From positions 16,681,001-16,745,000 of the forward strand of contig NC_080567.1 in assembly GCF_030253575.1 (NCBI RefSeq): a DNA stretch of 64,000 bases, in the 5' to 3' direction. Numbering within the stretch: position 1 is the first letter of the stretch; each line of letters starts with the position of its first letter. Shown piece by piece: positions 11,645-22,575 of the stretch. The notes beneath the pieces are model-generated. The model saw only the letters and a program-made list of their open reading frames with translations, ran no database searches and was not told where the DNA came from. The position numbers were made by a program, and so were the translations under genes. This stretch comes from Rhododendron vialii (Eukaryota > Streptophyta > Magnoliopsida > Ericales > Ericaceae).

Positions 11645-12547
11645 GGGAAAATTTCAAAATGCCCCCCAATTTTTACATCAAAATTCAATTATTCCCAACC
11701 TTTCAAAAACTTCAATTTTACCATCAACGTTATCTTCCGGTAATCAAAACTCCCTCTTCCGTTCGAATGACTAATGGATTTCGTTAAAAGCTCTGTTAAA
11801 TACCGTCTCTATCAAATTTTGATGATCCGAGCTGCTCAATGTGTTTAAAACGTGATTTTAAGAGTATTTGCAAGAAATCAGCAAAAAAAATGAACGGGAA
11901 AGGCTTCATCTAAACAGCTTTTTATTGAACATTATTCAATAAAAAACTGGTAGATGAAGCCCTTCCCGGTCTTTTTTTTTTGTTGATTTCTAGGAAGTAC
12001 CCTTAAAATCACGTTTTGAACACATTGAGCGGTTCGGATCATCAAAATTCGATTGAAAAAAGGGAGGTGCGGATCGATCTGGATTTTGTTCAAGTCCAAA
12101 CATCCAAATTTTGCTTTGGTTTGCACCTCCCTTTTCCGATCTAATTTCAATGATCCAAGCCGCTCAATGTGATTAGAACATAATTTTAAGGGTACCCGCG
12201 AGAAATCAACAAAAAAAATGATCGGGAAGGACTTCATCTGAATAGTTTTTTATGAAACTATTCAATAAAAAATTGTTCAGATGAAACCCTTCTCGGTCAT
12301 TTTTTTTTGCTGATTTCTTGTGATTGCCCTTAAAATCATATTTTGAACACATTGAGCGGCTCAGATCATCAAAATTCGATCGGGACGATATTTAACGGAG
12401 CCTTTAGCGAAATCCATTTGTCATTTGACGGAAGGAGGCGTTTTGATTAACGGAAGACAACATTGGGAGTAAAATTGAAATTTTTAAAAGTTTGGGAGTC
12501 TAATTGAATTTTGGTGTAAAGGTTGTGGGGTATTTTGAATTTTTCCC
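11645..12547. mobile_element. Mutator-like foldback MITE, 903 bp
   Basis: The ends are GGGAAAATTTC and GAATTTTTCCC, flanked on both sides by the perfect 9-bp duplication TTAGTTTTC, the Mutator signature. Terminal inverted repeats run about 170 bp. The centre is two successive hairpins (about 11816-12056 and 12135-12378), each made of one module in forward then inverted orientation: GATCCGAGC, a GCTCAATGTG motif, TTTTAAGGGT, GAAATCAGCAAAAAAAATGA and a CTTCATCT/GATGAAGC loop side. It is non-coding and needs a transposase supplied in trans. Confidence 0.88.
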
Positions 12548-12736
12548 TTAGTTTTCAAGAACCTGAACAGAATACAAACCTGGACTCACCCTCTCCGATC
12601 CTTTGTTAGCAGGCCAAGCACATTGATATGTGGGCTGCTTATCTGCATTTGATTAGATGTGGAATTACTAGGATACCCCGAATTTCATTGAAATCTTTCT
12701 TGGGCTTTTTTTTGTCAACAGGTGAATTTTAATTTA

Positions 12737-13060
12737 GGGCGCTGTTATTTGCAGCCCTCTATTTACTCCCATAGCCCGTTAAAAATTTTCAATTATACTT
12801 GACAGTTAGTTACCGAAATTGAGATATATTTTCAGCATCCAATTACCGAAATATAATATTTTTTTCAACAGATATTTACCGAAAATGCATGTTCGGCAGT
12901 TGTTTACCGAAAGTTGAACATATTTTCGACATGTAGTTACCGAAATATAATCTTGTTTTCAACAGTAATTTACCGAAATGTTATTTATGATTTTCAACAA
13001 CCATTTACCGAAATGTAGTGGGCTACGGGAGAAAATAAAGGGCTGCGAATAGCGGCACCC
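12737..13060. mobile_element. hAT-like MITE, 324 bp, copy A
   Basis: The ends GGGCGCTGTTATTTGCAGCCC (left) and GGGTGCCGCTATTCGCAGCCC (right, reverse complemented) form the terminal repeats. The flanks are the 8-bp duplication TTAATTTA, pointing to hAT or a related superfamily. Seven copies of TTACCGAAAT or a one-to-two-base variant lie in the same direction near 12810, 12843, 12876, 12903, 12937, 12969 and 13005, spaced about 33 bp apart. Non-coding. Confidence 0.82.
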
Positions 13061-13074
13061 TTAATTTAATCAAT

Positions 13075-13398
13075 GGAGGCGGCTATTCGCAGTCCCGTAT
13101 TTTCTCCTTTAGCCCGTTAAAAATTTCCAATTATACTCGACAGTTAGTTACCGAAATTGAGATACATTTTCAGCATACAATTACCGAAATATAATATTTT
13201 TTTCAACAGCTATTTACCAAAAATTTATGTTCGGCAGTCGTTTACCGAAGGTTGAACATATTTTCGACATGCAGTTACCGAAATATAATTTTGTTTTCAA
13301 CAGCTATTTACCGAAATGTTATGTATGATTTTCAACAACTATTTACCGAAATGTAGTGGGCTAAGGGAGAAAATACGGGGCTGCGAATAGTCGCCCCC
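13075..13398. mobile_element. hAT-like MITE, 324 bp, copy B
   Basis: Same family, length and orientation as the copy ending 14 bp upstream, and again seven TTACCGAAAT-type decamers. The flanks TAATCAAT and TAATTAAT are an 8-bp duplication with one difference. It therefore looks like an independent insertion next to the first copy, overlapping that copy's target duplication, and not a simple tandem duplication. Confidence 0.8.
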
Positions 13399-13468
13399 TA
13401 ATTAATTTGAAATGGTAGAGTACATGAGTCTAGGATATGTAATTAACCCTGTGGGCATCCGCCCTTAA

Positions 13469-13782
13469 TTAAATACAAATACAACTAGGCATATTATCGA
13501 ATACATGAAAACCAACATCCATTTGTAGCCTCAAATTTGCCGGTCCGTCCTCGCATGCGTTACCTTCTTGAAAGCTAAGTTTGACTTCCGTCACACCTAA
13601 CTGCTGCAAGAAGTACCTGCAATCGTTCAATAGAGCACTCAATTGGTGTGTTTCATCGTAATGTGCAGCAAGTAATTGGATCATGACTATGGAGTCCGAT
13701 TCAACTTTCAAGTTTGATATTTAAAGACTAGATGCTAACTGTAATCCATCATGTAACCCCCAAAAATTTCAGCGGCTAGACT
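13469..13782 (-). pseudogene. RNase H-like (RVT_3) domain fragment
   Basis: Minus-strand translation shows WGLHDGLQLASSL, then LKVESDSIVMIQLL, LNDCRYFL and FQEGNACEDGPANL. This is the order of the plant LINE-associated RNase H (RVT_3) fold, in which E/D...ESDS carries metal-binding acidic residues and the family ends ..REGN..ADALA... Stops interrupt the part before ESDS, and the usual ADALA reads EDGPA. It is either a scrap of a LINE or a dead RVT_3-type gene. No neighbouring reverse-transcriptase fragment is visible. Confidence 0.68.
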
Positions 13783-13799
13783 TGTTTTGTTAGAGAAAA

Positions 13800-16331
13800 A
13801 CTACTAACATGTATTTCACGTATGCATTCAAGGCACACAAGCGGTTCCCTGCCCACGTGAGATGTTTGTGCAAAGTATGTGTGCAAAGTGTTTGTGTAAG
13901 CAGCATGATTGGTAATGTTAGCCCTAATCCGCCTACCTATTCTATCGGTCTTTTTAGTGTAAGTAGCATTTACCACTATTCCTACTAGTTTCTTTTTCAA
14001 AACACAACTTCATAGAGATGTTTTAAAAGTTTACTTAGGGCATCTCTAATCTTGACTTAAAAAATGGGGATGTCAAATTTTTTTGAACACCATATTCCAA
14101 TTTGGCATCTTTTTTTAAGGCTATGAGAAAAATCTCCAATGATCTCTATGAAATTAAAATATCAACCCGTACATAATCTGATTTTGATCAACAATAGAAA
14201 AATGTGCAGATCTAATACACAACTTCAAATCTGTCGTTGCTTTTCTTGCCCTCATGATGGATCAACACGAACTTTTTTTTTTCCCTTCATTTTATGCACT
14301 TCTTGACAACACAAAATTGGAAGAAAAAACAAAAATGTCACTGCCCTAATCAAAATACTCCTTTTTTTTTAACAAACACATCCTAAAAAAAAGTTGAACA
14401 AGGGAAACTTGCTATAAAAGAGGGTATGATTGCAATTTGTAACGAAACAGGGGAGGGTCAACGTAATTTAACAATTGAATTCTTAAACCCGGCAAGAAAA
14501 CAAAACGGAGCTCCATCTGATATCGGGTCTTCTGCACCAACAGCTTCTTTGGTGCCCGCACGCGGCGAAAGCTCTTGGAAAAGGAAAATATCCAGAGAGA
14601 GAAGCTTGGACTCATGGTGAGGTGCTCTCTCTCTCTCTCTCTGATATACGTATTTATATACACGAATTTGGCGAGTTTGCAGTCTTTCATAAGTGGTGTA
14701 TTTGTCAGTGTGTATGTGTTTGTTTTTGTTAAGAATGTGATCATTTCAGTGTTAAAATGAGACTGGATATTTGTTTAGGATTTTTTTTTTCCTGATACTT
14801 ATGGCAGAGTATTGTTTTTGGTTGCTGAGAAAACAAATGGAAAAGTGAAGCGAGCCAGCTCTGAAATTAGCGTTTCCCCTTTCTATGTGTCCAACTTGTG
14901 TAGATTCAGTGAAATTGAAGTTAGCTGAATGGTTGATTCAGAAAAGTGGGGATTTTTGAGCTGTTTTGATTAACTAGGAATAAACCATTCAAAAGCTTAA
15001 TGGTTTTCCTTTTTCCTGTTCTCGAAATGGTAAACCAATGGGGCAGGTTGTCTAAATTGGGGAAGGGAAAAGAGAGAATTTGTAATTTGTAAAAGTCATG
15101 TCATAAAAACGTAGTCTTCGTTAGATCAGATGTGCAAATTGGTTGATAGCAGGAATTCAAATTATGAAGTTCGTTGGTCATCAAACAGAATATGGTTAGG
15201 GTAGTACACTATCACTTCTAATTGCTTTGATCGTTTTGCCAAGTTAATTCTCCACTTCACTGGCTATGATGACATTGTATAAGTATATGATACATACTTT
15301 TGTATACCTTAAACTTTTCCCCAATTTGAGTAGGTTAAATTAACCATAATGTGTGAAGATCCGTATCCAGTGGTTAATTTAAACTACTCAAATTGGGGAA
15401 AAGTTTAAGCAAAGAATGTACCATCTCTCCTAAAACCAATTGTTGTGTTCCATGTCTGTGCATGTGTCTCTGTCCCCGTTGGTTAAGAAGAAGAATATCT
15501 CATTGCACATAGGCAAAAGATTATGAATATGAGTTATGTTAGGGTGTTTCCTTTATGCGACACGTTGCACATGCCTCAGGGTGCTTCGAACAAATGCATT
15601 GGGGGTTACGCGTGTCTCAGGTTGCTTTGAAATTTTTCTGAGGGTTGTATTGGCACCCGGGTGCAGTGATAAAGTTCAGTAGTTAGGAGTGATATGGTTA
15701 GGGTAGATGGTAGCACTAAGGGGAAGGAGAGACCAAAATTGACTCTACAGGCAGTAGTCTTGAAACACGATGCCCTTGACATAACTCAATGGAGAAAATG
15801 GATTCATGTAGCCAACGTCAATTGATTGGATTTAAGACGGTTTTGTTACTATCCAATTGGGCATGTGCCATGTATTAAAGTGGTACCTACTTCAAAATCC
15901 AAGCCTTGGATTCCGGGTTTATAACGGTTGCCTTATTGTAAATGTGATAAAGAAAACAAATGTAAAATCTACGTGTGAGTTTTGGAGTAAACTTTTTGAT
16001 TAATGCTTTAGTCTGCTCTTTTCCTAAAATGTGGTGGGTGGTGTATTTGGAAGATTTAGGTGATTATGTTACCAGTGAGTAGAGAAAAATAAAATCTTCT
16101 TACCCCAAAAAAGACATAGAAAGTAAAAATCCCAACTCAGCCTTGTCCCAACTTGTTGGCTGCATGAGTCCTTTTATGCCAAACCCCTTGATCAAAGGCT
16201 ATGATTTTAGCTAAACCAAATGTATCTTTTTCTTGCTATATCAATCAATTTTGGTTCTGGCCTTTTTTGTCCCTTAGCAAAATCCTTGCTGTGGAAAGAG
16301 GGGACTAAATTGATATGTTTTATGCTACTGA
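13800..16331. other. intergenic stretch
   Basis: No gene recognised. A CT-rich patch with an ATG at 14612-14642 resembles a leader exon followed by a GTGAGG donor-like site, but no supporting coding exon was found. A short, almost perfect hairpin lies at 15308-15409. Confidence 0.4.
15308..15409. repeat. near-perfect 39-bp-arm hairpin
   Basis: The left arm 15308-15346 (starting CTTAAACTTTTCCCC) and right arm 15371-15409 pair with one mismatch in 39 bases around a 24-nt loop. It is either a very small MITE or a small-RNA precursor. No duplicated flanks were found. Confidence 0.75.
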
Positions 16332-16532
16332 CTAATACTGACACTGAAGTTCCCATAGAGAGCAAGCAGCTGGGAAGTGAATGCTGGTTGTTTGGTCAAT
16401 CAGCATGGGATAGATTGTAATTTAGGTGCATGAGAAAGCAAAATAGGTTCCTGACTTAGATGCTCCTACGACTGAGTCCCGACTACTTCTTCCGTTAGCA
16501 TGTTGGACAAGACAGTTTTGGTCAACTTTGTT

Positions 16533-16983
16533 TCCAACCCTCTTTTCGTCAACTGAGGTATCTCATTTTGCGTGGACTTCAGTATCAGTTGTTGCGGAAG
16601 TGATCCGCGCTAGCCTATTACGTTTTTCAGCAGCAAGCTACGATCGACTTCTACTTACTTTAAGCTTCTCTCTCTTCCGATGGAATCAGTACCGTAAACA
16701 GGTATATCCTTTGAAGGAGACGAAATGAATAGAATGCTTTTTACTAGATATGAAGCAATGAAGGAAAGGAATCAAAGACAAATAGGTAGAGCAGAGCAAA
16801 AGAAAACAAGTGAAAAAATTCACTGTCAGGGACTGAAAGAGAAGACAAATAAACGAGGCAGTGAAGAGAGGAATCAGATAATACTTGCTCGATAGACTAC
16901 AATCTGCGATAGCTGCCTATCTTACTGGAACCACAGGAAGAGAGAAATAACAAGAGAAGACGATCAGACAATACATGAAAGAA
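16533..16983. other. segment present only in duplication copy 1
   Basis: In copy 2 the bases TCAACTTTG run directly into ATCCACGAAATC, whereas here about 450 bp intervene. No terminal repeats or target duplication are clear, so either insertion in copy 1 or deletion in copy 2 is possible. Confidence 0.6.
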
Positions 16984-17721
16984 AGGTCCACGAAATCAAA
17001 CGTTTCACATCCTTGTCATTGTTGATTACGAGAAGTTTGAAACCTGGGCTGTAAGAATACTTGAGGTGAGTCTCTGGGATGATCACAAAAGGTATTAGAA
17101 GAATGAGGTTCTCAATCAAGATTCATGAATGTTAAAAGCATATTTGCCGGTGACTTTGTGTGGAAGATAGGTTATACAACACAATGCTGCCATAAATAAG
17201 CGATTCCAGACCTTCAATGCATGACCCTCCTTAATTGACTGTTTACTGAAAGGTCTCATCTTTCTAGGATCATATACCTCCCTTCCCCGAGGAATATTAG
17301 TTCTAACTCATTAGCAAATTGACTTAGCTGATGCTTCTGATCCATCACCTTTTTGTGCCCTTCTGCCACTACCCAGGTGGTAAAATGGAATCTGATGGCA
17401 GCTCAGATAGCTCAGATGTTGAGATTATGGGTTCCATACAAAATCAGAGTGTCTGGGTCCAGACACAATTAGAGTTTTACATCCTAAGTCCAACTGATTG
17501 CCTAAGTCCAACTGATTGGCGAAATAATATACTTTTAAGACTCATCCATAGCATCCTGTTTTCTATCCTAATTTACTCATTGTTGCAATGCCATTTAGTT
17601 GAACTGTACACCTTCTTTGTTGGGCCGATATCGGTTCTGTCAAAAATTACAAAATTGACTCAGCTGATGCTTTTGATCCATCACCATGTGGTACCATTCT
17701 GTAGAATTAGGGTTTTGTGGA

Positions 17722-17724
<3 letters not shown>

Positions 17725-17770
<46 letters not shown>
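17725..17770. repeat. (AT)n microsatellite
   Basis: About 23 AT units at the edge of the foldback insertion. Copy 2 has a poly-T run at the same place. Confidence 0.93.
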
Positions 17771-17773
<3 letters not shown>

Positions 17774-17775
17774 AA

Positions 17776-18163
17776 CAAAATGAGGGATCCCTCACTTGAA
17801 AATTCCTCTATATGAGTTAGGTTCCGGTGAGGGATCCCTCAGTTTATTAAAATGAGGGACTCCCCTTCCCGATTGAATTTCGATGATCCGAGCCGCTCAA
17901 AGTGATCAGAACGTGATTTTAAGGGTCCTCGCGAGAAATCAGCAAAAAAAATGACCGGAAAGAGCTTCATCCGAGCAATTTTCATTGAACGGTTCAAAAA
18001 AAATTGCTCGGATGACGCCCTTCCTAGTCATTTTTTTTGCTGATTTCTCGCGGGGACCCTTAAAATTACGTTCTGCACACATTGAACGGTTCGGATTTTC
18101 AAAATTTGATCGGGAAATGAAAGTCCCTCAATGAGGGATCCCTCACTTGAAAATTCCTCTCTA
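17776..18163. mobile_element. foldback element related to the 903-bp MITE
   Basis: The core 17850-18129 starts TGAGGGACTCC, ends AGTCCCTCA and folds into one hairpin made of the module also found twice in the element at 11645-12547 (GATCCGAGCCGCTCAA, TTTTAAGGGTCC, GAAATCAGCAAAAAAAATGA). It is bracketed by direct copies of ATGAGGGATCCCTCACTTG at 17779 and 18130. The site is empty in duplication copy 2, so insertion followed the duplication, unless it was lost there. Confidence 0.7.
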
Positions 18164-18926
18164 TATATATATATGTTTTTTTTTTTACGATTTTTTCTGT
18201 ACATTAACCTTGATTGCTCGAGATCATTTTGTTTTCAATTAGAATACAATTTGTTTGAAGACCTCCAAGAGGTACATTCCGTTTCTTTTCTTCTTTTTTT
18301 AACGCTACTTTCTTTTTCCTTCCCGTGGGACTTCTTAGTTTTGCATGAAGGTAGAGTAAGTCAAGAATAAGAATATGTTGTTTCTTGATTTTTGCCAATT
18401 TTTAGGTGTAAAATCTGAAATAGGAGTCCAACATCGGAGATAATGTTAAGGTCCACGGTCTTCCCATCGTCAATATCACTCTTCTACCCTATATATGTAT
18501 AGGGCTCACTCCTATTAGTTTCAAGAAATGATGTTCTTTCATGGCGCTTATACGAATAAGAAGAAATTATTTGACGGTAATTTTGGAAAATGATGTGTAC
18601 ATAGTTGAGGAATGCCTATTATTTTATTATATAGGGTGGACTATCCTCGGAGATCTAGTCGCTTTAACTCCTTGTTGTGGAACGGAGCTTCAAAAAGTTA
18701 CAATCACAACTTGTCCTGAATTAAGCACAACTGAGGTCCGATTCCTCTTTCGTAAAAGGTTGATTCCGTTGCCTAGAAATCTATACGTCTGTATTTGAAT
18801 GTCTTATATCTAAAGTTCAAAAAGTTTCCTGGAAATATTGTGCATGATGCACATCATGAGTTGCTCTGTTGTGGCTCTTGCAGTAAGGAATTGTTTTGTG
18901 TTTACCTACTCTAATTGCAGGTAATA

Positions 18927-19565
18927 ATGATCATAAAAGCCTTGTTCAGGAGATATGAAAGATGGAATCCAGTGCATCCGACTTCTGGAGCCTTTTGGGG
19001 CATGGGAATTGGATTTGGCTGTGGGGTCGGATGGGGTCCTGGCTTTGGCCCTGAGGTGATCGGTTATGTTGGAGCTGGCTGTGGTTTTGGTTTTAGTGTT
19101 GGCATCACTCTGGCTGGTTTTGGCATCGGTCTTCCTGCCAATTCTGTCCTGGAAGTTCCTTATTCTGGTACTCTCATCACTAATTTACTTGCTTTTATAC
19201 TACTCTATACGTATGACTAATTATGAAATCATCTTTTACAGTCCTATTCAGCAGGTGTTTGTTGTACCTGAACTTTTAGTAGAAGCTGATTATTGGGAAG
19301 TAGAAGCCAAAAAGCATACAAAATTTAGCTTCCCGAAAACCAGGTTTTTCTTGCGTTCTTTTTAAGTACTTTTAGCCCAAAAGTTCGACGAGTGCCAAAC
19401 TTATTGGCACGACTTCCTAACAGAAAAATTCATAAGGCCTAACACTAGCCAGTAACATGAACACTAACATGAAGAATTAGTATGTAGGAGTTTGGGGTTT
19501 TGTTTGTATATGCTTTCTGATATTATAAATGTGCATGGACTTCTACAAGTGTTTGGTCGAAAGTT

Positions 19566-19625
<60 letters not shown>

Positions 19626-20488
19626 GCTGTTATGGCCACAAGAAGTAGTGCATTGGAGATAGCCAGATCCAGTGGTTTACTCAACTTGAGAAATGGTTCA
19701 GCACGTGGTTGGACTAACATTGGTCCACACATCTCCGGCATACAACAGAAAGCGCTCGGAAGGTTTTCGATCTCCAAGCTTGGAGATTCGTTCAATTTGT
19801 CTGAGATGCCCAGGGTATTGTCTACCCATACTAGGTCTATTCTGGATCATTTACAAGAATTTGGCACTAACTTACTCCATCCTCCCAAAGGTATGCAAAC
19901 ATTGACATTTCAACTCTAGTAAATGTAGTGTTAGAACTTAGCCCCTCTCTTTTCAAACTTCAGAGTAGGACTTGGAACCCTTTGCCAAAAAACATAAGGG
20001 TGCATATAGTTTTCTTACATTTACTCAAAAAATTGCCAGAGTAATGTTTTCTTGCAACTCCATTTTCGTTTCTAAGATGATCTCCAGAACTTCAACGCCA
20101 AAATGGACCAAGCGTTAAGACGTTTCATATGTTTGCTTCTCTTTTATTTCTTAGTCCTATTTCATCCAAACATCTAGCATATGCCAGAAAGAGGAAAGTA
20201 GGAAATAAAAGATGTTATGACATGGGTTGGTTAATTCATATGGTGGTGTTGTGTTCGTGTCCGGGGAAATTGGTTAGTTATGGAGATCTATTTTTTCGGG
20301 ATATGTAACCCAGGTGACTGGATCCTTCTTCCTCCTTTATGTTCTACTATTATCATACCAAGTGCAACTTTCTAGTTTCCATTCCTTAAAGTCTACTCTT
20401 GGCTCTCCAATTTATTTTCTTTTATTGTCTAAGGAAAAGGCCGAACATGACATTTTGTTGTCACGTATTTGCAGGCTTCAAAGATTGA
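18927..20488 (+). CDS. small glycine-rich protein, cadmium-induced AS8-like
   Basis: Three coding exons: 18927-19167, 19627-19890 and 20475-20488, joined by GT-AG introns in phases 1 and 1, give 172 residues. The protein starts MIIKALFRRYERWNPVHP, followed by a glycine-rich hydrophobic stretch (about residues 20-70; GIGFGCGVGWGPGFGPEVIG) that could sit in a membrane. After PYSAVMATRSSALEIARSSG comes a hydrophilic half ending HPPKGFKD. The start ATG lies six bases after an intron-like acceptor (TAATTGCAG), implying a non-coding leader exon upstream. I recognise the family as a conserved plant protein annotated as cadmium-induced AS8-like; its biochemical function is not known to me. The first intron ends in a 55-bp (CT)n tract that serves as its polypyrimidine tract. 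A decayed copy lies at 38814-40319. The exon structure is clear; the name is less certain. Confidence 0.82.
19568..19622. repeat. (CT)n microsatellite at a splice acceptor
   Basis: About 27 CT units end four bases before the CCAG acceptor of the AS8-like gene, so the repeat doubles as polypyrimidine tract. Confidence 0.95.
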
Positions 20489-20533
20489 TGCCATGGCCTA
20501 TCTTGGGAATCAAAGAAGATTGATGCCATGGGC

Positions 20534-20535
<2 letters not shown>

Positions 20536-20571
<36 letters not shown>
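20536..20571. repeat. (CT)n microsatellite
   Basis: About 18 CT units, 48 bp after the stop codon of the AS8-like gene, probably within the 3' UTR. Longer in copy 2. Confidence 0.95.
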
Positions 20572-20573
<2 letters not shown>

Positions 20574-20594
20574 ATTGTATTGTATGGTATGTAA

Positions 20595-21052
20595 GAGCAT
20601 CCGCAATGGGAATAATCAAAATCAATAATCAAAATGTGTCACGTCAGCATTTGATTATCCATTTAGTTCATAATCAAACTTAACAATCTTTACCTCCACA
20701 TTAGTTATTTTTGCATCCTTATAAAAAAAAAACCCCCACAGTACGCAATGCACCTATGTTCAATAGCAAACGAGTTCCAATCGTCCACTCGATCACACCA
20801 AATTATTCTTCTCGATGAGACGATTCTAATGTGAGGTATTTTTTAGTTATTGAGTTTTGAGTTTGGTTATTGGGTTTGGTTATTGAGTTTTGGTTATTGG
20901 TAAAAGTTGTTAAGTTTGGTTATGGAATGAGTGGAATTTGGTTATTTGCTAAAAGATTTGTAACTTTGCTTATTACAATGTGAAGTGTTTTTTTAGCATT
21001 GTTGTTAAGTTTGCTTATTCATACCAATTTGATTATTACAATGGGAATGCTC
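20595..21052. mobile_element. Tourist-like MITE (PIF/Harbinger), 458 bp
   Basis: The ends are GAGCATCCGCAATGGGAATAA and, reverse complemented, GAGCATTCCCATTGTAATAA. The flanks TAA/CAA represent a 3-bp TAA target duplication with one change. Duplication copy 2 holds the empty site (TTTGTAAGTAAATG), confirming an insertion. Non-coding; the inside contains several GTTTGGTTATTG repeats. Confidence 0.85.
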
Positions 21053-21524
21053 CAAGTAAATGATTTGACAATCTTCTAAACTCGGTCATTGTGAAGAAAT
21101 TATAATTCTATTGGATCAGTGGGGTCTATAAGTCAACAACGGATCTAATTGACATTGTGGAGTGAAGAGAAGCCTTCTCTGTAAATATATAAGCATTGGA
21201 CAAGCATTAACATGTACTTGATTTGGTTCAACGACGCACGATCACCAGCAAGATCTTGGGTTCAAATTCCTTTAGAAAATACATGAAGAAAATACAATGA
21301 AAGCTTTGGGTATCTAATTTATTAGCATATACACAGAGAATAAGAATATTGCATTTGCAGATGTAAGAACATTGCCCAACTCCCTCTTGGTATCAACAAG
21401 GAAAAATTCAAACTTGTTTATTTATTTATTTTAATCTGATGTTTAAGTTTGTTCTTAACTTTTTTTTCAAAAAAAAACTTCTTCAGCAGCTTACTAAAAA
21501 GTGTGTGAGTTAACAACCGAGTCT

Positions 21525-21699
21525 GCCAATGAGCTCTAGCCCAGTTGGCATCTCCTGGTCTTCTCCGTGTGGGAGACCAAAGTTTGAGGTCCGTCATGGG
21601 CCTTGGGATTCAAGGCTATAAATAGCCTCTGAAATCCACTGTGGAGTAATCTACTAACTTCCCATTGGGCTCACAAAATGGGAAAAAAATAAAATAAAT
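21525..21699 (+). mobile_element. SINE, tRNA-derived
   Basis: A box-A-like TAGCCCAGTTGGC and a box-B-like AGTTTGAGGTCC lie about 40 bp apart near the 5' end, followed by a short body and an A-rich tail (GGAAAAAAATAAAATAAAT). The flanks ACAACCGAGTCT and ACAACTGCGTCT form a 12-bp target duplication with two differences. This is the structure of a plant SINE mobilised by LINE machinery. Confidence 0.75.
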
Positions 21700-21711
21700 A
21701 CAACTGCGTCT

Positions 21712-22575
21712 AACTTTAGGATGTGTTTCTCTTTGTTTTCTAGGATGCTAGGTAGCATCTTGGTTTATTATTCCTGTTTTTTTTGGCTTTCTCAGGGTTA
21801 TGCCCTATAGTGTTTGACTGTTTGTATCTTTGCTTTTTTGGTGAAAAGAGTAAAAATTCACCAGAAAGACGTGTGTGTGCTTGTCTTCATTTTTTTTCCC
21901 TCTCTTGTTTCAGAACCAGGAGAAGTTTATCCTATGTCAGATGGAAATGATTTTCGCATCCTATTTTCTCATAAATACACTCCAAAATTTATCTCTTTTT
22001 CTGGGGGTAAAAATTACAAAAAGAAAAGAAAAGAAAGAAGCACAATTTATAGTGTATACTAGATGAAAGTATGAGAGTGCATTCATAAAAAAATGGCGTG
22101 CGAAATGTGCCAAAAAAGAATGAAATCTACATAAACGGGAGACTCAAAGAGTGTTAAAAGAGTGTTAGATTGGTTCCTCTTTGGCTATAAGAAAAAGTGA
22201 GTTATAAGTGACTAAATATTGAAATCTATTTATTTTTACTTTATATGATGTTATCTTAGTGACCCTCGACAACAACTTGTCAATCGTTATCATCAACCAC
22301 CAAAGTCAATAAGACTTCACACTTACAGTTGCGCATTTGGCATTAAATATTATCAATCCATATCTCAAGTCAAATCCAACAATATTGTTGGTCAGCTAAA
22401 TAAATGAGTTGCCATCTATCCAACGTTATAGCAAAAGCTTGAATAAAATATTTAAATACCATTTTTAGTAACATGTGGAAAATTTCAATAGAAACATTGA
22501 TTACTTTCAAGAGGGACGAATTATAAACAAAAAATAGAGATCTGAAAAATGGCATAATCATTTGCTCAAAAATCC
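21712..22575. other. intergenic stretch, nothing recognised
   Basis: AT-rich sequence with only short open frames. Confidence 0.5.

Larger units (their letters stand above)
16332..21400. repeat. segmental duplication, copy 1
   Basis: Collinear with 36854-40816 from CTAATACTGACACTGAAG to GGTATCAACAAG, including exons, introns and both flanks of the AS8-like gene. Copy 1 alone has a foldback element (17776-18163), a Tourist MITE (20595-21052), about 450 bp at 16533-16983 and about 70 bp near 20150. Copy 2 has its own Mutator MITE. The copies lie in direct orientation about 15 kb apart. Confidence 0.92.

Noticed and set aside
17331-17783. 150-residue open frame starting MLLIHHLF
   Set aside because: The matching place in duplication copy 2 is not open, and the frame ends in the (AT)n repeat.
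21228-21290. box-B-like GGGTTCAAATTCC, possible SINE (also at 40650)
   Set aside because: No convincing box A at the right distance, no tail and no target duplication. Present in both duplication copies as ordinary flank.
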